A stretch of DNA of 64,000 nucleotides from Guptibacillus hwajinpoensis (GCF_005144865.1 NZ_SWFM01000001.1:744001-808000); one strand, 5' to 3'. Shown: positions 1-8,320, counted from the stretch's first letter. Notes: generated by a model not told the origin, from the letters alone. Made by a program: numbers and translations.

Positions 1-1
1 T

Positions 2-133
2 CAAATTGAAATAGCTACGAACAATCTCTCGGCAGCATTTCATCAATCGACAAGTGCTGAGAAAGAGCAACTCACTTCTTACCAACAAACCGTTGAAGAA
101 CTGAGCCATGAATCGTCAAACAAACCCTTTTAA
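2..133 (+). CDS. C-terminal end of an unidentified protein (partial)
   Basis: An open frame enters at the left edge and ends in TAA at 131-133, giving the last 43 residues of a protein. The visible tail is hydrophilic, rich in Gln, Glu and Ser, with no membrane segment and no motif I recognise. A strong terminator follows directly, which supports a real gene end. The start and function lie outside the window. Confidence 0.55.
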   Translation, partial: QIEIATNNLSAAFHQSTSAEKEQLTSYQQTVEELSHESSNKPF

Positions 134-140
134 ATTTTCA

Positions 141-179
141 TAATAAAGGAACCCGGGTATTACCCGGGTTCCTTTATTA
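141..179. terminator. Bidirectional intrinsic terminator
   Basis: A perfect 19-bp inverted repeat (141-159 and 161-179) with a GC-rich centre and A/T-rich ends that supply a U tract in either direction. It sits between the converging partial gene on the left and the SGNH-like gene on the right and can serve both. Confidence 0.85.
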
Positions 180-758
180 GAACAACTTAATATTTGGTTT
201 AAATCTCCTTTTTCGTCCCAGAGACTGAAGAACTTCTTTAGTGATGAGTTTATAACCCTTCCCGCTAAGTTGAACACCATCCTTCTCATAAAGCGAATTG
301 TTTCTTCGGTGTTCATGAATGAGTTGCCATAAATCAATATGACGGGTTCCAAACTTCTCCGCAACATGCTTAATTCTTTCCGCATAGCCTTCGATCTTTC
401 GATTGGTTAATTTGGTATTATCCTCATTCATTACTGGTGATGGAGAAATAAGAATGACTCGTTCTGGAGGAAGATTATTCACCATATAACCAATATTCCT
501 TTCAAATTCACTGAGATCAGAACCATAATCAAGACATGCCTCCTGCGTTCCAAAGAAGATGGTTACATAATCAGGTTGATAGCTAAGAACATCTGATTGA
601 AACCTAGAAACCCCGTCTCTTGAAGTTGGTGATGATCCAGCATTAATGACAATCCATTCATCAAGTGCACCACGAATCCGTGATGTTAATCGTTCATTTC
701 CGTTATCATCTACTTCGCGTGCAGTTAAACAATCCCCAAAACAAACTAAAACCGGCAT
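177..758 (-). CDS. SGNH/GDSL-fold protein with substituted catalytic residues
   Basis: A 193-residue cytosolic protein with the block layout of SGNH (GDSL) hydrolases. Block I is FGDCLT at residues 7-12, so the usual serine nucleophile is Cys10. The block II glycine is present (Gly41). Block III is GTQEA at 70-74, where the oxyanion-hole Asn is Gln72. Block V is DGVQ at 160-163, where the catalytic His is Gln163. Only the Asp of the Asp-His pair and the glycines remain. The fold looks intact, but Ser, Asn and His are all changed, so a normal esterase mechanism is unlikely. It may be a non-catalytic binding protein, or a thiol variant. There is no signal peptide. It lies downstream of the Dph6-type gene on the same strand. 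Confidence 0.8.
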   Translation of the reverse strand: MPVLVCFGDCLTAREVDDNGNERLTSRIRGALDEWIVINAGSSPTSRDGVSRFQSDVLSYQPDYVTIFFGTQEACLDYGSDLSEFERNIGYMVNNLPPERVILISPSPVMNEDNTKLTNRKIEGYAERIKHVAEKFGTRHIDLWQLIHEHRRNNSLYEKDGVQLSGKGYKLITKEVLQSLGRKRRFKPNIKLF

Positions 759-799
759 CCATTGTCCTCCCCTTCATTCCGTTACTGCTGAAAGCTATT

Positions 800-1459
800 T
801 TAAATATGTGTTAGTAATGCAGTTATGTAAGGCCCATGTTCAACTTTATCCTTAACTACATAATCCACTTGATAGTGAAAGATTGGTCCGTTAAATACGA
901 AGGTATGAAATTCTCCATTCTCCCCACATGGATCAACGTCATGAGGAAGATTCGTAAGGAATTCCTGGTCGAATTCTTTCCCGATCCATCTGGGATGAAT
1001 TTTTGTTTGATCCACAGTTGTGATGACGGCTTTAAAACCTGTTGAAATAAATCGCTCTGCTGTATGTGAGGTTGATTTCCTCCATAAAGGAAATACACCC
1101 TCTAGTCCACTCGCATTTAGCTGTTTTTCTCTATATTGCCTAATATCTTCTAAGTACAAGTCAGCAAAAGCTATAGCCTCAACTTTGTTTTCTATAAAAG
1201 AATCATATACATCTTTGATAAGTGCTTCGTATTGCTTATTCGTACAGTTATCTGGTAAATTTGTTATCGAAAGTGGGAGTCCTATCGAAGCTGCCTGTTT
1301 TTTAAGCAAAGCCTTACTTACACCGTGAAATGAAATGTATTCACGATCACCATTAACAGTTGTCCATAGTCCTTTCACCTGATCACTTGAGGATTTTAGA
1401 CAATCGTATAAGGCAAGTGCACTATCTTTTCCTGTACTCCATGAAAAGAGAAGATTCAT
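800..1459 (-). CDS. Dph6-type ATP pyrophosphatase (diphthine--ammonia ligase family)
   Basis: A 219-residue protein of the adenine-nucleotide alpha-hydrolase/PP-loop superfamily. The N-terminal SWSTGKDSA is the PP-loop that binds ATP pyrophosphate, and the later CGENGEFHTF segment (about residues 176-185) is the signature that separates Dph6-like proteins from other PP-loop enzymes. In eukaryotes and archaea the family amidates diphthine on EF2. Bacteria lack diphthamide, so the substrate of this homologue is unknown, and the usual database name describes family rather than function. It starts with ATG just after a GGAGC-type ribosome binding site and precedes the SGNH-like gene by 41 nt, probably co-transcribed. 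Confidence 0.8.
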   Translation of the reverse strand: MNLLFSWSTGKDSALALYDCLKSSSDQVKGLWTTVNGDREYISFHGVSKALLKKQAASIGLPLSITNLPDNCTNKQYEALIKDVYDSFIENKVEAIAFADLYLEDIRQYREKQLNASGLEGVFPLWRKSTSHTAERFISTGFKAVITTVDQTKIHPRWIGKEFDQEFLTNLPHDVDPCGENGEFHTFVFNGPIFHYQVDYVVKDKVEHGPYITALLTHI

Positions 1460-1605
1460 TCTATCAGCTCCTTCCTACTCTTATAGACGATTGGAAATAG
1501 CTGAATGTTTCAAATATCTAGAAATTATTTAATTTTATTATTCGAGAGTACTAACAGGTATTGTTAGCGATTAAGTCGAAACAGTATGACGGAGGTGGAA
1601 CGGTA

Positions 1606-2064
1606 ATGAATGTTTACCAGCTATCAAGCCAAACAAGCGAAGATATGATTGCGGATGTATCGAAGTTATTGATGAAGCAGATTACTCGTTCTGAACACGA
1701 TGGTAGCTACGAAAAACTTGTCAAGGGTATTACGCTTGCTCTTGATGAAGAATCAGCTTCTCGCGTCGTCGTTGCAGAATCTGATAATGAAGTACTTGGA
1801 GTAGCATTCTTTAACATTGGCGTTAGCCTTACAAGTGGTGGACCATACATATGGCTAAATGAATTGTATGTCGATCCAGATGCTCGTAATAGAGGAATAG
1901 GTCGGAAGCTATTACTTCACGTCATTTATTGGGCTGAAAACGAAGGTATTAAAGGAATTGAACTAGAGACAGGTATTAATAACGCTGTAACGAAGCATTT
2001 ATACAATTCACTAGGCTTCCATGATATTGTCTCAAAGCGATACGGTTTCACCTTCTCTTCTTAA
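1606..2064 (+). CDS. GNAT family N-acetyltransferase
   Basis: A 152-residue GCN5-related acetyltransferase. The central LNELYVDPDARNRGIGRKLL stretch contains the acetyl-CoA pyrophosphate-binding R-x-x-G-x-G/A loop (motif A), followed by a C-terminal HLYNSLGF segment typical of motif B. The acceptor cannot be predicted. The frame is open from a TTG at 1561, but ATG at 1606 has a GGAGGTGG ribosome binding site at 1591-1598 and is the better start. It is a single gene followed by the Nfu-N protein 65 nt later. Confidence 0.85.
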   Translation: MNVYQLSSQTSEDMIADVSKLLMKQITRSEHDGSYEKLVKGITLALDEESASRVVVAESDNEVLGVAFFNIGVSLTSGGPYIWLNELYVDPDARNRGIGRKLLLHVIYWAENEGIKGIELETGINNAVTKHLYNSLGFHDIVSKRYGFTFSS

Positions 2065-2129
2065 TTTCATTTTCTGTATAAGATGTTTCTGATACACTAA
2101 GAAAGGTAGAGAAAGGAGGCGTTTAACAC

Positions 2130-2396
2130 ATGGCAATTGCACTACGAGTAGATCGTACACCAAACCCAAATGCAATCAAGATCACTGCTGATCAGCAGTT
2201 GTTTGAAGGTTCTTCTAGTCATTCTTTTAAAAAGAATGATAATCCTGAACACCAAATGGCTGCAGCTCTTCTAAAATTAGATGGAGTTGATAACGTTTTT
2301 GGTTACCAGGACTTTATTACAATTAACAAAATGCCTGAGGCAGATTGGGATAGCTTGCTTCCTGAAGTGAAAGAAACAATCTCAAACAATGCATAA
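2130..2396 (+). CDS. Small stand-alone Nfu N-terminal domain protein
   Basis: An 88-residue protein matching the Nfu/NifU N-terminal domain: the opening VDRTPNPNAIKI is the hallmark, with a later DGVDNVFGYQDFITI beta segment. It lacks the C-terminal Nfu domain with the CxxC that carries an Fe-S cluster. In larger proteins this domain precedes Fe-S scaffold or delivery modules, so a role near Fe-S assembly is possible but is inference. It starts at ATG after AAAGGAGGCG and is closed by a perfect terminator. Confidence 0.8.
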   Translation: MAIALRVDRTPNPNAIKITADQQLFEGSSSHSFKKNDNPEHQMAAALLKLDGVDNVFGYQDFITINKMPEADWDSLLPEVKETISNNA

Positions 2397-2402
2397 AGGT
2401 TA

Positions 2403-2444
2403 ACACATAAAAAAAGTTCCCAGTTGGGAACTTTTTTTATGTGT
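2403..2444. terminator. Bidirectional terminator
   Basis: A perfect 20-bp inverted repeat (2403-2422 and 2425-2444) with runs of seven A and seven T flanking a GTTCCCA/TGGGAAC core. It separates the Nfu-N gene from the convergent yitT-like gene. Confidence 0.9.
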
Positions 2445-2471
2445 TTATGAGGTTGATTATGTGTCTTTCAC

Positions 2472-3308
2472 CTATTCAGTTCTGAAGAACCCGAAGATTC
2501 CTGTTGTGTTTACGATGTTTGTGAAGGCTGTTGGGTCGATGTCTTGGATGATGTGTTCAAGGTCGTATAGCTCATAGCGCGTGACGACGATCATGAGCAT
2601 TTCTTTATCTTCACCGCGGTAAGCTCCTTTGGCAGGGAGCTTTGTGATACCACGGACAAGACGATCATGAATGGCTTTTTGAAGTTCGTCCCCTTTAGCT
2701 GTGACGATCATAGCTGTAAGCTTTTCGTGACGAGTATGGATAACGTCGATGACTCGGGATGAAACGTAAAGCGTCACAAGGGTATAAAGCGCTTTTTCCC
2801 AACCGTAAAGCATACCGGCGGTTAGAATGATCAAAGCATTTAAACTAAAGAAATACGTACCAATTGGACGGTCTTTCATTCTAGAGAGGATCATTGCGAC
2901 AATGTCCATTCCTCCAGTAGAAGCACCCCACTTTAGTGTAAATCCAATTCCAATCGCTGCGATTACACCACCGAAAACAGCGTTAAGAAGGATGTCTTCT
3001 GACAAAGCTTGAATCGGAATGATTTCAAGGAAGAATGTTGTGGCTGCAACACTGATAACACTATATAATGTAAAGGCCTTACCAACTTTCTTCCAACCGA
3101 GTACGGCAACAGGGATATTGAGTAGAAATAACAAAATACCTGTTGAAATATTAATTGGTGTGTAGTCTCCTAATACGCTCGATAGTAGCTGTGCGATTCC
3201 AGTAAACCCGCTTGCATAGACATTTGCAGGGATTAAGAATAAATTAAGAGAAACAGCTCCAAGTATAGCACCTAGGAGAATAACAATAATTTTTTTAACT
3301 TCTTCCAC
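2472..3308 (-). CDS. YitT family membrane protein
   Basis: A 278-residue integral membrane protein of the YitT/YpjC/YqfU family. Five to six hydrophobic segments fill roughly residues 5-170 (Pfam DUF161 region), with the conserved LKWGASTGGMDI segment. A soluble C-terminal DUF2179 domain follows (about 195-275; KGAYRGEDKEMLMIV). Transport or flippase-like activity has been suggested for relatives, but the substrate is not established. The frame opens at a GTG at 3317, but that codon abuts the AGAGGG ribosome binding site. The GTG at 3308 has correct spacing and starts with MEEVKK, so I chose it. Monocistronic, convergent with the Nfu-N gene. Confidence 0.85.
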   Translation of the reverse strand: MEEVKKIIVILLGAILGAVSLNLFLIPANVYASGFTGIAQLLSSVLGDYTPINISTGILLFLLNIPVAVLGWKKVGKAFTLYSVISVAATTFFLEIIPIQALSEDILLNAVFGGVIAAIGIGFTLKWGASTGGMDIVAMILSRMKDRPIGTYFFSLNALIILTAGMLYGWEKALYTLVTLYVSSRVIDVIHTRHEKLTAMIVTAKGDELQKAIHDRLVRGITKLPAKGAYRGEDKEMLMIVVTRYELYDLEHIIQDIDPTAFTNIVNTTGIFGFFRTE

Positions 3309-3580
3309 TAGTAACACCCTCTTTTACGAAACGGAGCTTAAACTCGTTTACTAAGTATAAGTTCAAATACATACATATGTGTCAGTAATTGATGCATACG
3401 ATGTCGAACAGAAATGCTCTACTAAACCATGTTTATCTAAACAAACTAAAGCTCCCACGTCAACTGTTTTCTAGCTAAACCTATCGATAGGATTGATTTT
3501 ACTTCAAGTACGGGATAAACTTTAAGGTAACATAAGCTTTCTACATAAGTACATAAACCACAATGAAAGGACGATTGTCC

Positions 3581-4435
3581 GTGAATGTGAAAATAATTAC
3601 TGATAGCGCGTCAGACCTACCCGATGAGCTTATAACAAAGTATGATCTTGAGATTATGCCTCTCATGGTGATAATGGGAAATGAAGAGTATTATGACCGT
3701 GAAGACATTCAAGCGAAAGAATTATATAAAGCACTACGAGAAGGAGCTATGGCAAAAACATCCCAAATTCCTCCTGCAAGAATGAAAGAAACATTCGTTA
3801 GATATGCTGAAAAAGGGCAACCTTTTATTTATATTGCCCTATCATCAGGGATATCAGGCACTTATCAATCAGCAGCTATCATTAAGAATGAAGTTCAGGA
3901 TGAATTCCCTGACGCTCAAATGGAAATCATTGATTCAAAGGCAGCTTCTCTTGGCTATGGTCTAATGGCTATTTCTGCAGCTGAGCTTGCTTCAAATGGT
4001 AAAACATTTGACGAAATTAAACAGCATCTAACTACTACTTACTTGACGCATATGGAACATATTTTTACTGTTGATGACCTAGAATTTCTTCAACGTGGCG
4101 GAAGGGTTAGTAGAGCCTCCGCATTCGTTGGAGGAATGCTTAAAATTAAACCCGTTCTTCATGTTGAAGACGGCAAACTTGTGCCAATTGAAAAGATCCG
4201 TGGTAAAAACAAAGTAGTAAAACGGATGGTCGACATTATGAAGGAGCGCGGCGTTAACCTACAGTCTCAGCTTATCGGCATTTCGCATGGTGATGATCTT
4301 GAAAGTGCTGAGAAGCTGAAGAGTGCTATTCAAGAAGCTTTTGGAAGTGAACACTTTGTTATTCATGAAGTGGGAGCAACGATTGGTTCTCATTCAGGGC
4401 CTGGCACACTTGCCTTATTCTTTCTAAATAAATAG
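3581..4435 (+). CDS. DegV family fatty acid-binding protein (FakB-like)
   Basis: A 284-residue DegV protein. The N-terminus reads MNVKIITDSASDLPDE. Further family motifs are TSQIPPA, SSGISGTYQSA, FLQRGGRVS, and the C-terminal IGSHSGPGTLAL. DegV/FakB proteins bind a fatty acid and present its carboxylate to the kinase FakA for acyl-phosphate synthesis and phospholipid incorporation. No fakA is in this window. The frame extends to an ATG at 3563, but GTG at 3581 follows AAAGGAC at 10-nt spacing and gives the canonical family N-terminus. Confidence 0.88.
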   Translation: MNVKIITDSASDLPDELITKYDLEIMPLMVIMGNEEYYDREDIQAKELYKALREGAMAKTSQIPPARMKETFVRYAEKGQPFIYIALSSGISGTYQSAAIIKNEVQDEFPDAQMEIIDSKAASLGYGLMAISAAELASNGKTFDEIKQHLTTTYLTHMEHIFTVDDLEFLQRGGRVSRASAFVGGMLKIKPVLHVEDGKLVPIEKIRGKNKVVKRMVDIMKERGVNLQSQLIGISHGDDLESAEKLKSAIQEAFGSEHFVIHEVGATIGSHSGPGTLALFFLNK

Positions 4436-4453
4436 CCCTACATAGGATCTCAC

Positions 4454-4487
4454 ATAATCGTAAAACCTAAGTGTGCGTTACGATTAT
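4454..4487. repeat. 10-bp inverted repeat upstream of the 43-aa gene
   Basis: Arms ATAATCGTAA (4454-4463) and TTACGATTAT (4478-4487) are perfect complements separated by 14 nt. No T tract follows, so it is a weak terminator at best. It lies just before the ribosome binding site of the small gene at 4509 and could instead be an operator or mRNA-end structure. Confidence 0.5.
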
Positions 4488-4508
4488 ATCGTCAAGGGAG
4501 GCCTATCG

Positions 4509-4640
4509 ATGTCAGCAACGAAAGATAACAACAAAAAGCCTGTTGATGGGAATGCTAAACGTATGATGAAAAACAGGTTGAAAGAAGATAATCGCGAAGG
4601 CGGAAAGCATCAATATTCAAAAGATACAGATCACTTGTAA
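4509..4640 (+). CDS. Small basic hydrophilic protein (43 aa), unknown
   Basis: A 43-residue ORF starting MSATKDNNKKPVDG and ending TDHL, preceded by a very good AAGGGAGGCC ribosome binding site 6-7 nt upstream and followed by a strong terminator. It is rich in Lys, Asn and Asp with no hydrophobic stretch and is probably unstructured. I do not recognise a family. Strong translation signals and clean flanking terminator favour a real gene. Confidence 0.6.
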   Translation: MSATKDNNKKPVDGNAKRMMKNRLKEDNREGGKHQYSKDTDHL

Positions 4641-4659
4641 GAATATCTTTCCTAATCGA

Positions 4660-4697
4660 AGAAATAAACCGGCTCTCTAGAGAGCCGGTTTATTTCT
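4660..4697. terminator. Bidirectional terminator
   Basis: A perfect palindrome, 19 bp per arm, centred between 4678 and 4679, with AGAAATAAACC/GGTTTATTTCT outer arms. It terminates the 43-aa gene on the plus strand and the thiamine ECF operon on the minus strand, overlapping the last codons of ykoC. Confidence 0.9.
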
Positions 4698-5487
4698 GTC
4701 TTACATCCGTTATATCAAAATAAGGAAAGGCTCCGCTCATCCAAAAAGCAAGTCCAAAACCAATTGCAATGTAAAGCAGGAATATCAAATCGAATTTCGA
4801 GAAAGATGGCTTGTAGTAATAGGTCCGTTCTTTATTGTTAAATCGCTTTGCCTCCATTGCTACCGCAATTCGATGCGCTCTTCTAATGCTCTGAGATAAG
4901 AGCGGGACTGCGTACAGGGTAACCGTCTGTGTGATACGACCAATGCCCTTCTTCTTTTTCACTCCTCTTATAAGTAACGCCGCTCTTAGCTGTTGAAATT
5001 CTTCTACCATTACTGGAAGGATTCGAACGGCAGCCATGAAACTATATGCAAAACGAGGTGGTACTTTAAGTTGCTGTATAAGAGAATAAAAAAGATAGAC
5101 AGGCCTTGTTGTTAATGCAAACAATAACCCAAGAAGAGCAAAATTCAGCGCACGAAAACCAATATGCAAACCTCTGTAAAAACTCTCCTCAGTAATATGA
5201 ATCAATCCCCACTTCCACCACGTGGTCGAGCCCTGTCCAAAGAACATCATGCTAGAAGCACTGGAAAAGAATAAGAGAAGAAACGGCAGAATTAAAATCA
5301 GAAGTACCTTTTTTTGATGTCCTGTTGAAAATAACAAAAGTAAAAGCGGCACTACCGTTACATTCGTAATCATATTAGGATTATGAATAAATAGGAGCAA
5401 TAGAAACAATACAAGAAAGAAAATCAACTTGAAAGCGGGATTTAAGCGATGAAGCCATGTTTCTTCATAGTTAAGAGTCCATTGCAT
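4690..5487 (-). CDS. ykoC: ECF transporter transmembrane T component (YkoC-like)
   Basis: A 265-residue CbiQ/EcfT family protein with a run of hydrophobic segments (about residues 18-60, 65-85, 110-130, 235-255). Between them is the cytoplasmic coupling region containing ALLIRGVKKKKG and the A-R-G-type motifs that contact the ATPases. It forms the energy-coupling half of an ECF importer with YkoD and the S component YkoE for thiamine or its hydroxymethylpyrimidine precursor. Start at the second ATG (5487) behind GAAGGAA; the first ATG at 5493 is too close. It overlaps ykoD by 17 nt. Confidence 0.85.
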   Translation of the reverse strand: MQWTLNYEETWLHRLNPAFKLIFFLVLFLLLLFIHNPNMITNVTVVPLLLLLFSTGHQKKVLLILILPFLLLFFSSASSMMFFGQGSTTWWKWGLIHITEESFYRGLHIGFRALNFALLGLLFALTTRPVYLFYSLIQQLKVPPRFAYSFMAAVRILPVMVEEFQQLRAALLIRGVKKKKGIGRITQTVTLYAVPLLSQSIRRAHRIAVAMEAKRFNNKERTYYYKPSFSKFDLIFLLYIAIGFGLAFWMSGAFPYFDITDVRQK

Positions 5488-6916
5488 GCGCATTTCCTTC
5501 TACGACTCGCTCCAAGTTACGATCTGAAACGAGTAGCCCTTCTTCAATGACCCACTGCCTTGTTGCATAGTGTTTCACGATCTTTTCATCATGTGTCACC
5601 ATTATAATGATCATTCCTTTTGCCCTTAATTCCTCAAATAGTTGAAGCAACTGAAACGTATTTTGAGCGTCTTGACCAAATGTGGGTTCATCTAAAAGCA
5701 ATACTGGCTGACTGCCAAACAACGCAGTCCCTACGCTTAATCGCCGCTTTTGTCCAGTTGAAAGCTGATAAGGGTGAAGTGATTTAACATGCTCAAGTTG
5801 ATAAGAAGTAAGCCATGCAGTTACTTTTTCATCTACATTTGAATCATTCATCATCTTTAAAGAATAAGCTAACTCTTCATATACAGAATTCGTTATGAAT
5901 TGTAATTCTGGATTTTGAAATACAAAAGCCAATTGATTACGAGAGTCATGGACTGTTTTTAATACATTGTTTGAAACCTTTTTTTCGCCAGAGGTTTTCA
6001 TTACATTCATCAAACTTAACAGCAGAGAGCTTTTGCCTGCACCATTTTCACCGGTAATGGCTACCCATTCACCTTCACAAACTGTGATGCTTGGTACTTC
6101 AATCTTTGGATTCTTTCCCCTATATCCTTTTAAATTAGTTACTGACAGAACCTCTTTACCTCGCCTTGTTCCCTGTAGAGAAGCAATTTCCTTCATATGC
6201 TCTTCCCACACTTCAGGATACCAAATACCATATTCCTTTAGTTTATGTTTATAGAATGAAAACATGGTACTAGGATCGGTATCAGCTATAATCGCGCCTT
6301 CAGAATTAAATAATACGATACGGTCAACAAAGTCGATTATTTCATCAATTTTATGCTCAACAATAATCATCGTCTGTTTTGCTTCAATTTTTTTAATGGT
6401 AGACCATACCTCTGATGTGCCTTCAGGATCTAACAGAGCAGTAGGTTCATCTAACATAATCACCTCTGGTTCAAGTGCTATCATAGAAGCAATAGCAAGT
6501 CGCTGTTTCATTCCTTGTGAAAGTGTACTGATTTCAATATGAGGATTTTGAAAAGATAGTCCCACCTTCTTTAAATAGAACTGGATCAGTCCTTTCATTT
6601 CCTCTTGGAGAACGGCTCGATTTTCTAATACAAACGCAATTTCTTCGTCAACATAAGGCATACAAAACTGTGCATCAGGATCCTGAAATACAACGCCAGT
6701 CGATTCACAAATAACTGTTTCGTCTGCCTTCATTGGTACAGGAACCGCATTAGGAATCAATCCAGCTAGCACTTGTAGTAACGTCGATTTCCCACAACCA
6801 CTCGGCCCCAAAAAAAGTACTTTTTCCCCTTCCTCAATATGGAGAGACAAATCTTCAAATAGCAATGAAGGAGCGCCCGCAAATTTCAATCGAAGGTTTG
6901 ACACCCCTACTTTCAT
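5471..6916 (-). CDS. ykoD: Duplicated ABC ATPase of thiamine-precursor ECF transporter (YkoD-like)
   Basis: A 481-residue protein holding two ABC ATPase domains in tandem. Domain 1: Walker A GPSGCGKST, signature LSQGMKQR, Walker B VIMLDEPTALLD. Domain 2: Walker A GENGAGKSS, signature LSTGQKRR, Walker B VLLLDEPTFGQD. A fused A and A' ATPase is the arrangement of YkoD. It hydrolyses ATP to power uptake through YkoE/YkoC at the membrane. The frame opens at 6931, but ATG at 6916 has AGGAGG immediately upstream. The gene lies 11 nt after ykoE. Confidence 0.9.
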   Translation of the reverse strand: MKVGVSNLRLKFAGAPSLLFEDLSLHIEEGEKVLFLGPSGCGKSTLLQVLAGLIPNAVPVPMKADETVICESTGVVFQDPDAQFCMPYVDEEIAFVLENRAVLQEEMKGLIQFYLKKVGLSFQNPHIEISTLSQGMKQRLAIASMIALEPEVIMLDEPTALLDPEGTSEVWSTIKKIEAKQTMIIVEHKIDEIIDFVDRIVLFNSEGAIIADTDPSTMFSFYKHKLKEYGIWYPEVWEEHMKEIASLQGTRRGKEVLSVTNLKGYRGKNPKIEVPSITVCEGEWVAITGENGAGKSSLLLSLMNVMKTSGEKKVSNNVLKTVHDSRNQLAFVFQNPELQFITNSVYEELAYSLKMMNDSNVDEKVTAWLTSYQLEHVKSLHPYQLSTGQKRRLSVGTALFGSQPVLLLDEPTFGQDAQNTFQLLQLFEELRAKGMIIIMVTHDEKIVKHYATRQWVIEEGLLVSDRNLERVVEGNAHAMDS

Positions 6917-6927
6917 ACAATTCCTCC

Positions 6928-7503
6928 TCATCGATCCAGTGCTTTGTAGTCTTCGTCACTTGCCGGTCTAACGAGACTTGTAACCCCTGTTCTATCAAGT
7001 GCTTGAACAAGAAAATAAGCTAGAAGTCCGGCTATCAGGAAGCCTCCAATCAACCGAGCTCCAACTAGGAGCAATAAGTTCCATAATGCAAGATCCATCA
7101 CATATCCGTAAGCAGCATCCATGACAAGTGACCCTACTGCTGCAGCAATACCACCTAGTGATGCAACAAATGCGGTGTATCGCTTATAGCCAAATAATGC
7201 AAACATTAATTCAGTACCTAACCCCTGGACAACGCCATACAACAGGACGGAAAGACCATATTCTGATCCAACAAGAAATTCTCCAGAAGCTGCAGCGGTC
7301 TCTGCTAGTAAAGCAACTCCAGGTTTACGGAGAAGGAGCATAGCTACTGTCCCAGCAATAAACCACATGCCGTAAATAACATCTCCTATGTGAAGGCCAA
7401 ATGGCTTAAATAAGCTATATACTGGTCCCCAAAGCTTATAAATGATTCCAAAAACGAGAGCAATTACGATGGTAATTAAAATATCTGAAAGTTTTAACTT
7501 CAT
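6928..7503 (-). CDS. ykoE: ECF transporter substrate-binding S component (YkoE-like)
   Basis: A 191-residue, very hydrophobic protein with five or six membrane segments, beginning MKLKLSDILITIV. Length and context match YkoE, the S component thought to bind thiamine or hydroxymethylpyrimidine (HMP) compounds. Its ATG overlaps the stop of tenA in an ATGA junction (7500-7503), which suggests translational coupling. The upstream-extended start at 7536 lies within tenA and is not used. Confidence 0.85.
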   Translation of the reverse strand: MKLKLSDILITIVIALVFGIIYKLWGPVYSLFKPFGLHIGDVIYGMWFIAGTVAMLLLRKPGVALLAETAAASGEFLVGSEYGLSVLLYGVVQGLGTELMFALFGYKRYTAFVASLGGIAAAVGSLVMDAAYGYVMDLALWNLLLLVGARLIGGFLIAGLLAYFLVQALDRTGVTSLVRPASDEDYKALDR

Positions 7504-8192
7504 ACTCTTTCCCCATTCTGTAATGCAACCGGCCACTCTTCAACCTGGTAAGCCATTTCCCAGAAACCGAATTCCAATTGACAGCTTAAAATAAAATAAT
7601 CTTTTATGCGCTTCAGTTCTTTCTCAGGTGCTGTTTTGGCCCACTCATCAAGAATGCTGCGAAGTTGATTTGTTACTGGTTCCATCGACTTCTGTCCATA
7701 GAAATTAATCCAATCGTAAAAAGGGTGATCTTCACTCGGATCCACTTCTTTCATTAATCGCTGACCAATTTCAAGATACGTCCAAGGACATGGCAACAGA
7801 GCTGCAATAATTTCACCAAGTGTCCCAGTATGAGCTGCATCTAACATATGCCTTGTATAGTGATGAGCAGTAGGTGCAAGTGGATAACCTTGCAACTCGT
7901 CATAAGAAACTCCCGCTGCTCGACATAAATTATTGTGAGGATGAATCTCACTGTGAAGTACAAATGAAATCTGTTCATTGAATAGCGCCATCTCTTCTCT
8001 TGTTTCACACTTCGAAATAGCTACTCCATAAACTCTTACAAATGTATTTAGATACTCAAAATCCTGTTTTACATAATGCACAAGCTGTTCCTTCTCTAAC
8101 TTCCCATTCGCAAGACCTCTCACAAATGGATGATCATAAATAGCTTCGAAAATTGGTGCTGCTTCCTCACGTAACTCCTCTGTAAATAACAT
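7500..8192 (-). CDS. tenA: Thiaminase II / aminopyrimidine aminohydrolase TenA
   Basis: A 230-residue TenA protein. It hydrolyses aminopyrimidine breakdown products of thiamine to HMP for salvage, and thiamine itself weakly. The catalytic Cys is Cys135 in LPCPWTYLEIG, and the active-site acids and tyrosines are visible as Asp44, Tyr47, Tyr112, Tyr139 and Glu207 (LEFGFWEMAY). It is the first gene of the operon, starting 130 nt downstream of a TPP riboswitch terminator, with AGAGGAG ahead of the ATG. Pairing salvage hydrolase with an importer suggests uptake and reuse of degraded thiamine. Confidence 0.93.
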   Translation of the reverse strand: MLFTEELREEAAPIFEAIYDHPFVRGLANGKLEKEQLVHYVKQDFEYLNTFVRVYGVAISKCETREEMALFNEQISFVLHSEIHPHNNLCRAAGVSYDELQGYPLAPTAHHYTRHMLDAAHTGTLGEIIAALLPCPWTYLEIGQRLMKEVDPSEDHPFYDWINFYGQKSMEPVTNQLRSILDEWAKTAPEKELKRIKDYFILSCQLEFGFWEMAYQVEEWPVALQNGERV

Positions 8193-8320
8193 AAAAAAAC
8201 TCCTCTCCGCTTTTCATCCATCTGATGAAGAGGAAAGGAGCCAAGATGCTGTATGTCAACCATTTCTGGAGACGGAAGATGCGATTAACATCTCTTCTTT
8301 CCATACGTTACATAACATAT

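Noticed and set aside
5967-6254. Plus-strand frames inside ykoD and other large minus-strand genes
   Set aside because: They mirror the codon pattern of the real gene and have no start signals.
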